Source of the DNA: Mrakia gelida
Lineage: Eukaryota > Basidiomycota > Tremellomycetes > Cystofilobasidiales > Mrakiaceae
Length of the DNA: 64,000 nucleotides
NCBI GenBank assembly: GCA_024345305.1
Contig: BRON01000012.1
Coordinates: 496,001 to 560,000, forward strand
Direction: 5' to 3'
Shown: positions 1 through 11,572 of the stretch, piece after piece
Position numbering within the stretch: position 1 is the first letter of the stretch
How the letters are laid out: each line of letters begins with the position of its first letter
The notes under the pieces: model-generated
What the model saw: only the letters and a program-made list of their open reading frames with translations
Told to the model about the DNA's origin: nothing
Database searches by the model: none
Made by a program: the position numbers and the translations under genes

Positions 1-3000
1 GAATACCAACTCCTGTGTCGACGACGGAGAATTCGACCTCTTCGGGGTGGAACGAGAGCTTGACGGTGATTCCTCCGTGCAAGGTGTACTTGAAAGCGTT
101 TCCGACTTGAAGACGAAGAGATAACGATGTCAGTCCCACCTGGAAGCTGATAGTGCAACGAGAACCACGAACTCACGGAGATTGAAAACGATCTTCTCCC
201 AAAAGTCGTGGTCGACGTAAACGACGCGTCCATCCTGAGGATCCGCCTCGCACTCGACCGTGAGGCTGAGCTTTGCCTTCTCGATGGCAGGTCGGAATTG
301 ACTACGATAGAGGTGCATCAGATGTAGAGGAGAGGGCGTCAGTCGGGAGAGAGGGAGCGAGACGAGGGAGGAAGAGAAAGACGAACCTCGCGAGATCGGC
401 CGTCGTTGAAGAGAGGTCCCCAGGCACAAACTTCCCAACCATGCGTCCTCCCTCGATCAAGCTGAACTCCATGCTGTCGATGATAAGAGGTTAGAGTCAG
501 CGCTGTGGCCAAGAAGGGGGTCGGAAGAGAGACTGGAACTCACAGAGAGTCGACAAGCCGGATCAGTCGCGACGTGTTTCGAAGGACGAGATTGAAACTA
601 GACTTCCTCCTTGGATCCGTTTCCGATGCCTCGAGATCAGTCAGAGGACCTGGAGGAAGGAAGAGGAAGCGGAACAAAAGAAGGGGGAGGGAAAAAAAGA
701 TCAGGGAGCGTCGACCATCAAGGAGCTGAGCGAACGAAACGACTGACCTGAGATCAACTGCAGGGGTGTCCGGAGCTCGTGGGAAACGGAGGAGAAGAAC
801 AGAGTCTTCGCCTTTTCGATGGACTGCATCTGAAGGTTCTTCCTTCTCTCTGCGTCGTACTGGAAGATGAGGAAAGGGGAGGAGAGGTCAGAACGAAAGG
901 TGAAGAGGCGAAGAAGACCCCAGGAGTTCGACTTACAGCGGTGATGCTCTTGAGAGAACCTAGAACGAGAAGCCTCAGGTCCTCGAGTGCAGATTTGTAC
1001 GTAGAGTCGAATCGACGACGAGGATTGAGTCCGATGATGAGGAAAGTGACGGCTCCGGTCGTCGAGTCGGCCTCCTGGTTGGAGATCTTGAGGACGACGG
1101 CTTTGGAGGTTTCCTCTCCCCAGCAGCCTAAGAGAAGAAGGAGAGCTCAGTGTCTCATCTCGGTAAGATTCAAGAACAGACGATCTGACTCACGGTAGCG
1201 AAGATGCTCTGGAACGCGAAGTTTCACGTCGACGACGACGAGCGACTCGGCCGAACGATGAGCCTCCTCGACTACTCTCCTGAAGACCCAAAAGTCGGAA
1301 GATGGAGCGGATCTGTTCGACTGAGGACCCAAGGAGATGGTTGCTGTCCGAGGAGCGGCGTCGTGGTCGAGGGGGAGACCGACAGAGCCGGAGAGGAGCA
1401 GCGTTCCTTCGTGACTCAATTCGATGGCGTCGCCAGAGACTGTAGACGAGATATAGCGTGAGGATCATGATTCGAAGTCTCGGAGTAAGATCGATCTTCA
1501 GCTTACCTGATTCCGTTTGAAGTCGATACAACAAAGCGTAGGGGACGTCGCGTTCGTTCGCCTCGAGACTCTTCGAGTTGGACAGACGAACGAGAACGAC
1601 GAGTCAGCGAGAGATTTGGCTTCAAAGGGGTCGAAGAAGTCTGCGGCTGACCTTCATAACTCCATCAGAGAACTCTCCTATCGACCTCGAGGGAGCTGGA
1701 TAAAGGAAAGGCCAGTCAGTTACGGAGCGACGAAAGACAAGGAAGGCGCGTCGTTCTCTCGTTTGGGAGTCGATCCCCATTGAAGATCCTTCGTCGCTCG
1801 TCTACTCACTAAGGCGATGAACGAGATCCCGATGCATCGCTAGCCACCTCTCGCTGAGACACTGAGCCGTTGAGTTGTACGACTGAACGAGAAAGAAGGT
1901 GGTTGGAGGTCAGCGCGAGAAGAAAAGGAGGGAGACGCGAGAGTTCGCAGAGGTAAAAGAGGACGAACTGTGACGAGAATACCACTATCCACTGGTGTCC
2001 ACTCCCAAGTCAAGTAGGTTTCGATTCCATGGAAGAAGAAACGGCCTAGAAGGAAAAAGAAGCAAAGCGTCGGCGTCAGCACGTCGTTCGTCGAGCTCCT
2101 GCCCACGAAAAACCCTTGCTCGCTCGAGTGTCGGTGAGGTTGGCAGCTCGAAAGACGAGAAGAGGGCTCGGAATTTAAATCTCACCATCGTCCTCGCGAC
2201 GAGCCTTTCCAGAAAGCTGAACTCCAGACGCGCGTTCCTTGATATCTTCCCAGAGAGTTCCGTCGTAGCACTGAGAAGCTCGTCGACCAAAATGAGGTTC
2301 CTCCGACTCGGTTCCGAGATCTCGTTGGTATGCGTCGTTGTCTGAGAAGAAGGAAAAGAAGAAGGGAGGAAGAAAGTGAGCTCTCGACGCGTCGCGGAAG
2401 CGAAAGGGACTTCGAGCCTTCGAGGACGAACGAATGAGAACCCAGTCAAGCTCAGAACCAACTTTCCACCCTGTATGACATGATATGAAGATTGGAAAGG
2501 GGTGAGTATACTGCTCGAGCGTCGTTGAGAGCGAAGAAGACGAGGCTCACAGAGGCACGAGAGTTGGGTCATCTCGAGCACGACCTCGATGAGAGTCGAG
2601 AGAGCAGGAGGCCAAGAGTCGCGCTGCAGAACAAGGGTCAACATGTCAGCGTCACAAAGTGCGCATACATCGAGACGAGCGTCAAAACTCACAGGTCCGA
2701 GTGCACTCTTCGACCAATCCGTCGCGTCCAACCGTTCCCTCATCGTCTGCCCGACCCGCTCTTCCTCCACTCCCACCTCAGTCTCCACAGCCTCATCCAT
2801 TCCGAGCCATTCGACGTTGAGCGTGTCCCTCTTGAACTTCGGCGGCTCTTTGGGATCCTGGAAGGATGGACGTCCGTCGCTGGCGGCCGAGGGGAAGGGC
2901 ATTCGACGGGTGGGGAAGAGGTGAAGGACGAGGAAAGAAGGGTGTGAAGATCCGACGAGCATGGCTTTGTACGCTCTTCGCTGACTCCAGGAGGAGCTGA

Positions 3001-3780
3001 GGAGGTCGAGACCCATGATGGCATCGGTGAACTCCTCTCCGAACGAGTTGAAGGAGTTGGTCGTCGATTTAGAATCCTCCTCGGCCTCGAGCTCACGATC
3101 GTGGTTGATGATGTATCTTTTTAAGCGGCGTCGTTCCGTAGAGGAGAGGAGGAGTTCGAGGTCGGGTCCTAGGGTGTCGAGAGCTGCTGGGTTACACCAA
3201 AGAGACGAGAGGGAGGGTTGGGAGGAGGAGGAGAGCTGTTGGAGATCAGACGAGACGGGATCGGGAGGGAGCCGAGAGGCGAAAGGTCAGCTTCTTTCGG
3301 TTCTTTTCCCTTCGAGAGTGAGAGAGCTGGGACGCATTTACTCACTCTTGGACTTGGTATGATGAACGCAGGATGAGGGTGACCGCTGAGATAGGGAAGA
3401 AGATGGATCGTCTGCGAAAACAGGCGAGGAAAAGCGAACGAGAAGGAGGTCAGCTCAGTTGCTTCCGGTCAAGAGCCCCCTCCTCCTTCGTCCCTTTCTC
3501 GCCTTCGATCAAGTGGTAGAAGACTCACAGAGAAGTCCGGAAGGAAGGGGTTCGATAGCTCTCCTGAAGGAGTTCCTACGACCGGAGGCACAGTCGTTCT
3601 ATCTGACGAGGTAGAGGACGAGTTCGTAGAGAGCAGAGGGCGTTCTCTCCCCTCCTCGTCCGCCTTGAGACACGACGAAACGCGAGCAAGAGGAAGTAGA
3701 GAGTCAGCGGTAGGCCTAGGAGGCAGAAGAGAAGTCGAAGAAGGACTCACCACATGTATGGAAAGCAGGTTCTTGCTCAT
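1..3780 (-). CDS. PAS/GAF sensor histidine kinase (probably hybrid), C-terminal part beyond the left edge
   Basis: Multi-exon minus-strand gene. The likely start is the ATG at 3780 (MSKNLLSIHV), followed by several short exons. In order I see a PAS-like region with the fungal TDWSKSALGP signature (about 2.7 kb) and 'RDSWPPALSTLIEVVLEM' after an intron. Next comes a GAF-type domain (DVPYALLYRLQ near 1.53 kb; FLIIGLNPRRRFD near 1.03 kb). The dimerisation H-box SSVSHELRTPL has its phosphoacceptor His codon at 779-781. The ATPase N-box (VGNAFKYTLHGG) and G1 box (VVDTGVGI) lie at the very edge. The kinase autophosphorylates on His and would pass phosphate along a phosphorelay. A receiver domain, expected in fungal hybrid kinases, would lie outside the window and is not seen. 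The exact kinase group is not assigned. All introns show GTGAGT/GTTCGT starts and GCTGAC branch sites. Confidence 0.9.
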
Positions 3781-4179
3781 GAGACCGTGAAAGTTGGAGC
3801 GAAGGAGGAGGAGAAAGCGAGGAGCTTGGGCTGAAAAGTGGAAGCGTGGGTGTGACGTGACGACTCGATCGCTTGATGAAATCACGACGGCCGCCCTGAT
3901 GATCTGTTTGCAGCTTGTTTGTTGTTGACTTGTTGTTGTTGTTGCTGTTGATGATCTGAAGGCGCAGAAGAAAATCTTACGCAGATCGCGACTCGACGAT
4001 GATGAACAACAAACGTCTCTCCTCCCTCCTCGCGTCGTCTTTCCCCCCTCCGTACCCAAACGAGCAAAGTCCATCTGCGATATCCCGTCTCAGTCGTCGA
4101 AGCTACATATCTCCCACTCATCTGAACCGACGCTGCTCCTCCTCCTCTCCCTCCCTAGCAAGTCGTCGCGTCCGCACCG
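3781..4179. other. intergenic, myotubularin 3' end to histidine kinase start
   Basis: About 400 bases between two minus-strand genes. They hold the 3' flank of the myotubularin gene and the promoter/5' leader of the histidine kinase. A short CAA/CAG-type trinucleotide run (read on the minus strand) lies at about 3910-3955. No further gene is supported. Confidence 0.6.
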
Positions 4180-7100
4180 TCAAAGCAAACCCACGCCCAA
4201 CGGATCGAATCCTCCGCCGTCGGTGTCCTGTTTCTTCTCGTCGATGACCTTCCCAACCGAACGCGCCGAGGGAGAGGGCGACGATGCTCTTCCTCCTGAT
4301 CCTAGTGTTAACGACGACAGACCTGGCGCTGGTCGTAGCGAAGAGGCCGATGGGATGAAGGTCGGTTTGGAGGGAGAGTGGAGGAGCGGGGAAGGGAGGG
4401 AGATCGAGTCGATGGTGAGGTCTGAGAGGGAGGTGTGCGACGATGAGGATGTGTTGGGTTTGGCGTTGGGTCGTGGCGATGCTTTGGAAAGGGATGAGGG
4501 TGGGTTGGGTCGTGATGAGGGAGAGGAAGAGGGAGCGGCCCAGTCCTCGGCGGTTCCTCCGAGTGCGTTCGAGCCGAGACGCGACGAGTTCGTCGACAAC
4601 GGAGGGGAAGACGACGGATTGGGACGAGGGAGGGAGGGTGAAGGGATGGAGGATGAAGCGAGGTGAGACGAGCCTCCAGAAGTGGAGTAGGAAGATCCGA
4701 GTTGGGAGTTGTTTCGACCTCCGAACGAGCTTTGAGGGATGACGGTCCAGCTCGACGGAGCTCCTTCCTCATCTGGTGTTCCTCGAGATGTGGGTATCGA
4801 TTTGGAATTCGGAGGTGGAAGCTGCTGCTCCGTTTCGTCCTGAGCCCAGGGGTTCGCCTCGCTCGTGCCCTTCCCGAGTGGGGGTCTCCCTCCTCCTCCT
4901 CCTCCTGAGCCGCGACTGCTCGACGACCACGACTCGTTCTGCGGCTGCTCCGTTCGAGACCTCGACGATCCTCCACTGCTTGATGCTCCTGAGGTGGTCG
5001 CTGCGACTCTCGAGATCTCCTTCGCTGCTCCTGCGAGAACGCTGGCTGCTCCCGAAAAGGCCCATCCCCAAGACGACGTCGAGGAGGAACCTCCGCTGAA
5101 GTCCGACTGGGAGGACGAAAGGCCGGTCCTCGTGCTCGGAGGGTTGATGGTGGAAGTGGAGGAGGTGAATCGAGTGGCTGGGAAGGAGGATTGGGAGGAA
5201 GGAGGGGACGCGACCGAATCCTCGTCGCCTGGTGTGGGCTGGAGGGAGAACGCCGAGGTTCTAGAGGAGTAGGGTCGGAAGGTGTCCTGAGGTTCGAGAG
5301 CGCGTTGAGCTGGGTTGATGGGTTGGGATGCTGCGGAGGTGAGGAGGCTGTCGGCTGGGGAAAATGGTTTTCGAGAGCGAGGCTGATAAGGGATCGCTGC
5401 TGCTTCGCCGAGCGAGCTCGCTGAGAGTGGGAGAACCGGTGTCGAACGACCTGAATCGATGGCCACGCTCTCTTCGACGACTGCAGCAACGACTGGATCC
5501 TCGTCTCCTGACTCGAGCGGTGATGGAACTTCCTCTTGAACCGCGACGACGACCTTGCCGTTCATCTCCTCGTCTCCTCTCCTGAACAGCTCCGACCAGA
5601 ACCTGACGTCCTTCGGGTTGGGGAAGAGGACTCCCATGTCCGATCCTGACTCCCTCGACGTCCTGTCGTCCAACGAGGTCTCGAAGGTCGGATTCTTCCA
5701 CTTGTCTCGTTGACCCTCCGAGTCGATCCAATCCCAAACGCTGACGGTTCGTTCGAAGGGGAGCTTGGCCTGTCGAGGTCCCATCTCGGGTATCCGACGA
5801 TCGCGTTCCGAGTTGAAGATGAAGGTTCCGAACTGGCACGAGTAGAGGTGGGTGTGGAGGGTTCGGAGGAAGAGCTCGTTGAACTCAAATCGTTCTGGGA
5901 ACTGCCTCTGGATCTGTCGAACGCAGTCGAGGAATTGGTGGAAGACCGGCGAAGTCTCCTTGAGGTGCGAGTTTCCAACGAACTGCTTCTGGACCGAGGC
6001 GAAGAAGGCTTGGGCTGCTCCGGTGGACGACGACGACGCGGACGACTCTCCTGTTGCTGAATCGACCTGAGTGAAGAACTTGTCCGACGAGAGGTGACCG
6101 CAACGATCCTGGAACTTGTGACCGAACGAGAGCCAGTCCTTCTCGATCAAGATTTGGAATCCCTTGATCGTCCTGTAGAAGGGATCGAGGCAGAGTTGAG
6201 CGACGGCTGAGAGCTGAGCGGTTCGATCCCATCCGTCCGAACAGTGGATGAGGACGTGCGAGGAGTTGACGTGGATGTTTCGAACGATGATATTGGATCC
6301 CTCGAGGATGGAGGTGGTGTGCTTGAGCCAGCCGGACCGACGAAGAGCTTGACGATCCAGAGGAAGAGTAACCACTCCTGTCGACGACGATCCAGGTCCT
6401 CCGCTTCCGCCCACCGGCTCCGAGTCCCTCAACGCCTCTACCACCCTCGAAAGCGAGTCTCGCATCACGTGGATGTTCTCGATCCCCAGGTAGGCCTTCT
6501 TGCCTCCCTTGTAGTGCTCCATGTTCTCGGTTCCTGCTCCCTTCGCGACGTTGGCCATCGCGTTGGTCGTCGGTCGAGCGTCGATGATGAGGTTCGTGCA
6601 GGTCGCACCGTAGACGTTGGGATGGTGACTTTGACGAGGAGAGTCGAGAGTGGGAGCGTAAGAGGTGGTGGGAGCGAGGTGGGTTTGGAAGATGGACTCG
6701 ATGAGCTTTTCGTCTTGGACGGATCGAGAGTTCTTGAGGCCGACCATGGGTTGACTTGATCGAGTGATGGAGGCCTGGAGAAAGAAGAAACAGTCGAGGT
6801 GTGAATTCAGCGATGGGAGAGGAAAAATCGAAGGTCGTTCGACGAAGAGGAAGAGAAACTGACGTGGTTGGCCCAGTGAAGATACGTGAGAGCTGGAATG
6901 CGCTCCTTAGACCGATACTTGGCTGCATGGTTGAGAACCGAGTCGCTGATCTTGGCTGGTACGACGAGCTTCGATGGGTAGGTGGGTGAGTACTGGAATG
7001 ACAGAACGGAGAGAGTGAAGTGTCAGCTCATCGCGCGACGAGAAAGACGAGAAGCGCATGATCTCGACTCACCGAGTAGTCCTTGTTGAGGTCTGTAAAC

Positions 7101-7865
7101 CTCCAAGCCTTGGTCCTGCTCCCCACACCTTGCCTGGCAAACTCTTCTCTCGGCGTGTAGACCGTCCAACCTCCTGACGCGTCGAGAGGCGGCGAAGGAG
7201 CGTACGAGAAGGCGTAGAGCTTCTCGATGGAAGCTGAAAGGGCGACGACCGAACATCACCGATCGAGATCAGCTCACGATATCTTCAGAGGCCTCTAGAG
7301 GGAGGAAGACGAGCACTCACGAGCAACTGTGAGGTCTTTAACGGTCTCAAAGACGTCTCCACAGTGTTGGTCGACCGAGAAGGAGAGGGTGAAGGTCTCG
7401 AACGTCCGTGTTCGAATGCAGAGGGGAGAGAGGCCGTTGAAGGTCTGAGGAAGTCGAGTGACGAGGTTAATGAGTGGGTAGGCGGTCTGAGATTTGGCAA
7501 GTAGAGAGAGAGAGGGAAGAAAGGTCAGCTCGAACGGGGGAAGGGGGAGGGAGGCGAAGCTCGCTTATCGGGTTCTCGAGCTCACCCAGATCTCCTCCTC
7601 TCCTTCGGCCGCAAAGATCATATGGTGAAGGGTGAGATGCAGAACTCCTTCCGTCTTGGTACCGTTCTTTTCTAGTATGACTCCATCGACCTGGTTCGAT
7701 AAGAAAGCGAGAGAAGAGGATGGAGAGATGGAGAGGAGGGCCGAGGGTGTCAGCTTGAGTCTCCTTCCCTTCGACGTCGTCTCTCTTCCTCGTTCCCTCT
7801 TCGGTACGAGATGATCCTCGACGAGAAAACGGTCGTCTCACCTTGGGTATGCGAATGACGTCCAT
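4180..7865 (-). CDS. YMR1: myotubularin-family phosphoinositide 3-phosphatase
   Basis: Starts at ATG 7865 with a tiny 8-codon first exon (MDVIRIPK, 7842-7865), joined by an intron to VDGVILEKNGTKTEG. This matches the N-terminal PH-GRAM region of the family. Later exons carry FSYAPSPP, a Gly/Trp-rich 'GGWTVYTP' stretch, 'NAMANVAKGAGTENM' and the catalytic loop HCSDGWDRTAQ (CX5R Cys and Arg present) at about 6.2 kb. 'DWLSFGHKFQDRCGH' follows, as in the family. The enzyme should remove the 3-phosphate from PI3P or PI(3,5)P2 on endosomal and vacuolar membranes. The last exon (4180-6747) adds a C-terminal tail of over 350 residues, rich in Ser, Pro and Gly and predicted disordered, much longer than in yeast Ymr1. 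The family call is firm; the tail has no recognised domain. Confidence 0.94.
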
Positions 7866-8506
7866 GCCTCCAGCCGAGGGAACGCACGAGAGAGAGGGGT
7901 GGAGAGTGGAGGGCAAGGGGAGGAAGGAACAGAGGGGTCAAGGATGTCTGAGCCGGGAGGTTCGAGGGCGACCTGGAGCAAAAAAGGGATAGCTGGTCAG
8001 CTCAGAAGGTAGGAAGATGGCTCTAAATGTGAGAACTGACTTTGGTATCGTAGCGAGAAGTGCTGAGAAAGAGGGTGGATGGTCGTTGGGAGGAGCTCAA
8101 GCTCAACCTCCTCGACCTCCCATGAGAGCTCGATGCGACCGCAGCTCGTGTCTCCTCGATCTTGACCTTCTTGGAAGAGCGAAGGAGAAGAGATAGAGAG
8201 AACGCGGAAAGATGAAGAAAAGAAGGAGAGTTTACAGTTTCAGCCTCGCTGGGGAGCGTCCTTGCCAACGCGTCACCTCGTTGCTTGAGGGTCACTTCTT
8301 GTCTGCTTCGATCTAGGCTGCTAGATAACAAGTTAAAGAATCGAAGCCTGCCTTTATAGAATCTGAAAGACGAGAAAAACTTGGTCGCGAAGGAGAGGAC
8401 TATAGGGAAAAGAAAGCAACCAAACTCGAACGCGTCTGGCCGTCCGTCAACTGCATCTTTCCCCTTCCCCGACTCCTTCCTCCTTCCCCCTTTCTCGCAT
8501 GGAAGG
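7866..8506. promoter_or_regulatory. divergent promoter region, myotubularin / TB2-DP1 gene
   Basis: About 640 bases between two divergent start codons. On the minus strand there is an intron-like segment (GCTGAC near 8000, ending in CAG near 7971), so the myotubularin transcript probably has a spliced 5' leader. An open frame at 8023-8613 on the minus strand has no recognisable domain and overlaps the first exon of the opposite gene, so I treat it as non-coding. No clear TATA box was seen. Confidence 0.5.
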
Positions 8507-10932
8507 ATGCTCATCCTACACTCCTTCCTATGGTACTCAGTGTGAGCTCTTCTTCTCGGCCCCATATCTTCCTCCGCCCCCTCGTTGCTCAAGCTGAATC
8601 GATACCCTCCCACCGAACAACAGATTCTGCTTAAACGTCTGGGAGACTCACAAGTGCCTCAAACCTCCTCGAGCGGCTACAAGACATCGACCAGCTTGGA
8701 ACGTAGGGGATAGGAAGAGGCAGACTAAGGCTCAGCTCGCTCTATGGGTCGTCTGGGTGAGTACGAACGAAGAAGAAGGGAGGGAAGGGAGGAGAAGCAT
8801 GTTGAGCTCGAGCTGAACCTCCCCTTCAATCGTTTTCGCTCTCTCCAGATGCTGTACACCTTCGTCGAGTCTCTTGCCGACAGGACTGTCTCATACGTCG
8901 TCCCCTTTTACTCCGAGCTGAAGATGGGGATCTTGCTGTGGATGCTGGCTTCAAGAACCCTCGTTCGTTCAGCTCTCCCTCCCTCCTCCCTCCTCTCTCC
9001 TTCCTTCTCTTCTCGCCTTTGCTGACTCTCGGGGTACCACAGGGATCCAACTTCGTCTACACCAACTTCATCTCTCCCACCCTCACCCTCTACTCAACTC
9101 CTCTCGACCTCCTCTTCTCCCTCGTCTACGAACTCTCCGAGGCAATCATCTGGCTTCTCGCCTTCCCCGTTAACCGACTTCGAGCAGCTCTCGGCTTGTC
9201 CTCCTCGAGCGACGATACTCAAGACGGCGATGGAGCCGTTGAGGAAACGAGCCTTACTCCCAGGACAGTGGTCAGGAGAGCTAAGAAGGTCTACGAGGAG
9301 ATCGAGAGGTCGCGGATGATGGAGCGACCGGGCATGGTGAAGGCCAGGACGGCATCGGGAGCTGGAGCGAAGAAGGATCCGAGGCTTAGGGAGAGGAAGA
9401 TGGTTTTGGAGAAACAGGCTAGGGAGAAGGAGGAGAGGGAGCTGGAAGAGGAGGTGGAGGAGATGGCTAGGGTGGAGAGGGAGGATTCGTCGGCGAAGGT
9501 GGGATGGCAAGGAGCGTCGTCGTTGATGTTCCCTCGACCTCAGCCCAACCTCTCTCGAACCTCATCCTCATCCTCATCGTCATCGAGCTCGATTGGAGTT
9601 CCCTCTCGACCTTCCTCCATCGTCGAAACCCACACCACAACCACGGTCCGACGAGGTCCCTCAGCTTCGCTCCAACCCAACGCCGTCGCCTCTTCTGCCT
9701 CTTCCTCCTTCACTCGCCCAACCACGATCCGACCTTCCTCCAACCTCAATCCCTCCAAATCACAACCCATCGCCTCATCCTCTCGACTCCCTCTCGCCGA
9801 ACCCTCCTCGTCCTCCAACCTCTCCTCCAACGACAACGCGGTCGCCTCAACCTCGACCTCCTCGTCCAGCATCAAAGCCAAACCATCACCCTTCCTCCCC
9901 CCCACTTCCAGTGCCAACACGTCCAGCCCTTCTTCCTCTCAAAATGCACCACCTTCGCCCATACATCCAGTCCTCGCCGCCGCTCGCTCCTCCCTCCGAC
10001 CATCCACACCGCCCATCCAATCTCCCTCAACTCAACACGCGTCAGTCGTCGTCCCACCAACACCCATGCCCCCAGGCGCTTTCAACTTCCACACCACTTT
10101 CCAACCCCAGCAAAAGCCTCGCACTGCTTCCATCCCAACTGAAATCGCACAACCCTCACGACCACCATCACCTCCTCCAGCAGCCGTCTCCCCTCCTCGA
10201 AAACGCAAGATCACCTCCTCGCCTCCCAAACTCCGAGCCACACCAGCAAGGAAAGCCAAGTCCAAGGCCCTCCTGGAGATGTCGCACTCGCATGAGGAGG
10301 TTGTGGAGCTTGATGAGAGAGAGGAAACGGAGGATGAGGAGGGGGAGGCCAAGGGAGGAGGGAAAAAGAGGAGGAGGAGGAAGCTTGTGTTTGAGGAGAG
10401 TGAGGAGATTGATGAGGAGAGGGAGATTGGGGAGGAGATGATGGGTGGGAAGGGGAAGGGTAGAGCAGTGGAGAGTGAGACGGAGGAGAAGATGGGTGAA
10501 GAGGAAGCGAAGGAAGAAGGGGAGGATGAGCCCAAGGCCAACCCGAAACCCACGCGTCGGATCACCACCGCCAGCGCTCTCCCCTCCAAACGAACGACGA
10601 TTACCAGACCAGCCTCAGCCGCAGCCACTCGCAATCTTCCCAGCACCATCGCCGCCGCTCCCTCCCTTCGAAAACCCTCAGCTACCTCCTCAGTACCTCC
10701 AACCTCGACGCGCTCAACACGAGGAGTCCCTCAAGCTGCCGCTTCGTCTTCATCGTCCACCAGGACAAGGACGGCTTCTGGAGGTCCCGCTGCCGTCGCT
10801 GCTACTTCTGGGAGGAGGAGTCGAGTCAATTCTGGCGAGAATGTGGAGGAGAAGGACGAGGCGGTCGTTGTTGGGAGAGCAGGGACGACGAGAGGAAGAG
10901 GGAGAGGACGAGGAGGGAAGGTCGTTAGTTAG
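8507..10932 (+). CDS. TB2/DP1/HVA22 (Yop1/REEP-like) ER-shaping protein with long disordered tail
   Basis: Four exons fit in frame: 8507-8541, 8624-8756, 8849-8962 and 9043-10932, giving 723 residues. The first three exons and the start of the fourth encode a TB2/DP1/HVA22 domain with hydrophobic hairpins: WYSVFCLNVWETHKCLKP, then LALWVVWMLYTFVESLADRT, VVPFYSELKMGILLWML and FVYTNFISPTL. Family members insert as wedges in tubular ER and help curve it. After about residue 150 the protein is low complexity: Ser/Pro-rich blocks, an acidic Glu-rich stretch (near 10.3-10.5 kb) and an Arg/Gly-rich end (RGRGRGRGGKVVS). That tail is far longer than in Yop1 (about 180 residues) and has no recognised domain. 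The 35-nt first exon was chosen because it restores the conserved N-terminus. Confidence 0.85.
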
Positions 10933-11572
10933 TTGATTGATCGCTCCCTCGCCTGCATCATGTTTCGTTTTTCTTGCATTGTTTCGTTCGTTCTTTCGGT
11001 TTCTTCGTCTTGCATGTTTCATACACGTTCGCTTTGGGCAGAAGGAAGGAAGAAAGGGGAAGAGATCGAACGAAGATCATCGACCGACACGCGAGTTTCG
11101 AGTTCGGTTCCGTTTCGGAGGTTTGTTTTACGTACCGTCTTCGATGCAGATTTCATGCTTCCCAGGTCGAAAGATGGTCCACCTTGAGGTGTGTCGGGAA
11201 GACGAGGCCCGTTAGTGCTCCAGAGGGCAGAAGAGGAAAGGAAAAGAGAGTGCTAGGATAAGATTAGGTTTCTGATTACTCGCCTCAGGCCTGACCTTGG
11301 CGAGACCCTTGTTGACCTTCTTCTCGCTTTGATGCAGTTTTTGCGTCTCAGAGAGCTGAGAGAAGATCGAGGCAAGAGAGATGATGCAGATGTCCATCTG
11401 AGCTCTACAAGAAACCAAAACATGCGAGATTCGAGCTCAGACGAAGGCCTTGAACGACCCACCCGGTGAACCCGCCGAGTTGACCTCGTTTGCTTTCTCT
11501 CCCCCAACGTCCTCCAACCTCCTTCCTTCCTCCTCCCTTCGATCCCTTTACTCTCTGGTGGGAGACGACGCC
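10933..11572. other. intergenic between TB2/DP1 gene and protein kinase gene
   Basis: About 640 bases: 3' flank of the upstream gene and 5' region of the kinase gene, both on +. An ATG at 11423 opens only a 15-codon frame ending next to a GTGAAC. It could be an upstream ORF or an alternative first exon of the kinase. Nothing else is supported. Confidence 0.5.

Noticed and set aside
3910..3955. CAA/CAG-type trinucleotide run
   Set aside because: Short and imperfect; ordinary for a promoter or leader, not a notable repeat expansion.
4308..5489. 393-residue open frame overlapping the myotubularin tail
   Set aside because: It is the same strand in another frame of low-complexity Ser/Pro coding sequence; its composition (Arg/Pro/His) is the usual frame-shifted shadow.
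8023..8613. Minus-strand open frame upstream of myotubularin
   Set aside because: No domain, overlaps the first exon of the divergent gene, and contains an intron-like segment; the family start at MDVIRIPK is sufficient.
9504..10441. Long open frames inside the TB2/DP1 protein tail
   Set aside because: Shadows of a repetitive Ser/Pro/Glu coding region; the true frame is fixed by the conserved N-terminus.
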